Assembly: GCA_944383955.1 (NCBI GenBank)
Contig: CALWRP010000028.1
Span: 1-32,483, forward strand
From: an uncultured Clostridia bacterium
Lineage (GTDB): Bacteria; Bacillota; Clostridia; Oscillospirales; Acutalibacteraceae
Length of the DNA stretch: 32,483 bases
Direction: 5' to 3'
In this document: piece by piece, positions 32,370-32,483 of the stretch
Position numbering within the stretch: the first letter of the stretch is position 1
Layout: each line of letters starts with the position of its first letter
Notes under the pieces: generated by a model
What the model was told of the DNA's origin: nothing
What the model saw: only the letters and a program-made list of their open reading frames with translations
Database searches by the model: none
Position numbers and translations under genes: made by a program

Positions 32370-32483
32370 GCAACACCGCATAATCCCAGGTGGTGTAGCG
32401 TGCCAAAAAATTTTTTGTGAGATGATCCAAAAAGCGCAGGCAATCCTTGCCGGATTGGCGAGCATTTTTGGAAAATATCACGG
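32370..32483. repeat. AT-richer palindrome-rich right edge, possible mobile element or repeat end
   Basis: Composition changes here. There is a perfect palindrome CAAAAAATTTTTTG (32404-32417), a GGCAA-TCC-TTGCC hairpin near 32440, and an inverted pair CCAAAAA (about 32427) / TTTTTGG (about 32464). No transposase reading frame is visible in what remains of the window. The start of a repeat or insertion sequence continuing to the right is inference. Confidence 0.25.

Noticed and set aside
1-32483. CRISPR arrays, tRNA or rRNA genes
   Set aside because: I found no regularly spaced repeats, no cloverleaf-like segments with T-loop TTC, and no rRNA-like conserved blocks; a tool scan would be more sensitive.
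32370-32483. Calling a named insertion sequence at the right edge
   Set aside because: Only palindromes and a composition change are visible; no transposase or confirmed terminal repeats.

Overview
The window is GC-rich and densely coded, and carries the gene complement of an endospore-forming Clostridia bacterium (Firmicutes). The evidence is a YabP/YabQ/DivIC/YabR cluster, a SpoVB/YabM-type flippase, a PdaA-type cortex deacetylase, AGGAGG-type ribosome binding sites and sigma-A-type promoters. An Oscillospirales-like lineage is my guess from base composition and protein style; nothing in the window proves it. Almost all genes lie on the minus strand. Plus-strand genes are only the truncated P-type ATPase at the left edge, a Crp/Fnr regulator and a nucleotidyltransferase near the right edge.

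Layout, left to right. (1) 1-936: C-terminal part of a heavy-metal P-type ATPase (+). (2) 1163-2864: PdaA-type polysaccharide deacetylase (-) and a Crp/Fnr regulator (+), divergent. (3) 2941-5607 (-): ribosome hibernation factor HPF with its own promoter, a class I fumarase alpha subunit without an adjacent beta subunit, and an amidohydrolase. (4) 5693-10535 (-): the 'yab' sporulation/division cluster, in transcription order flippase (YabM/SpoVB type), MazG, HU, RqcP, YabP, YabQ, DivIC, YabR. (5) 10793-14477 (-): secG, rnr, PHP-type histidinol phosphatase and a MazG-like pyrophosphohydrolase, probably one operon from a promoter before secG. (6) 14546-16120 (-): a sodium:solute symporter behind a perfect-consensus promoter and an inverted repeat. 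(7) 16130-16508: intergenic region with a candidate plus-strand small RNA and the parC terminator. (8) 16509-20739 (-): a divergent type IIA topoisomerase pair (parE-parC). (9) 20932-30752 (-): rnjA, gdpP, rplI, dnaB, tilS, hpt, ftsH, apparently one transcript of about 10 kb from the rnjA promoter to a terminator after ftsH. (10) 30753-31282: regulatory intergenic region with a structured rnjA leader. (11) 31283-32113 (+): nucleotidyltransferase. (12) 32114-32483: no supported gene; hairpin-rich, AT-richer sequence that may be the edge of a repeat or mobile element.

Functionally this is core housekeeping: RNA decay (RNase J, RNase R), ribosome quality control and hibernation (RqcP, HPF), replication and topology (DnaB, ParC/ParE, HU), protein export and quality control (SecG, FtsH), tRNA decoding (TilS), c-di-AMP turnover (GdpP), nucleotide salvage and cleaning (Hpt, two MazG-type enzymes), division (DivIC) and spore formation. 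I see no CRISPR array, phage, rRNA or tRNA gene. The least expected signals are regulatory RNA candidates (rnjA leader, orphan sRNA), a promoter buried in a yabQ reading frame that overruns divIC, a sigma-E-like promoter before yabP, and the unusual topoisomerase.
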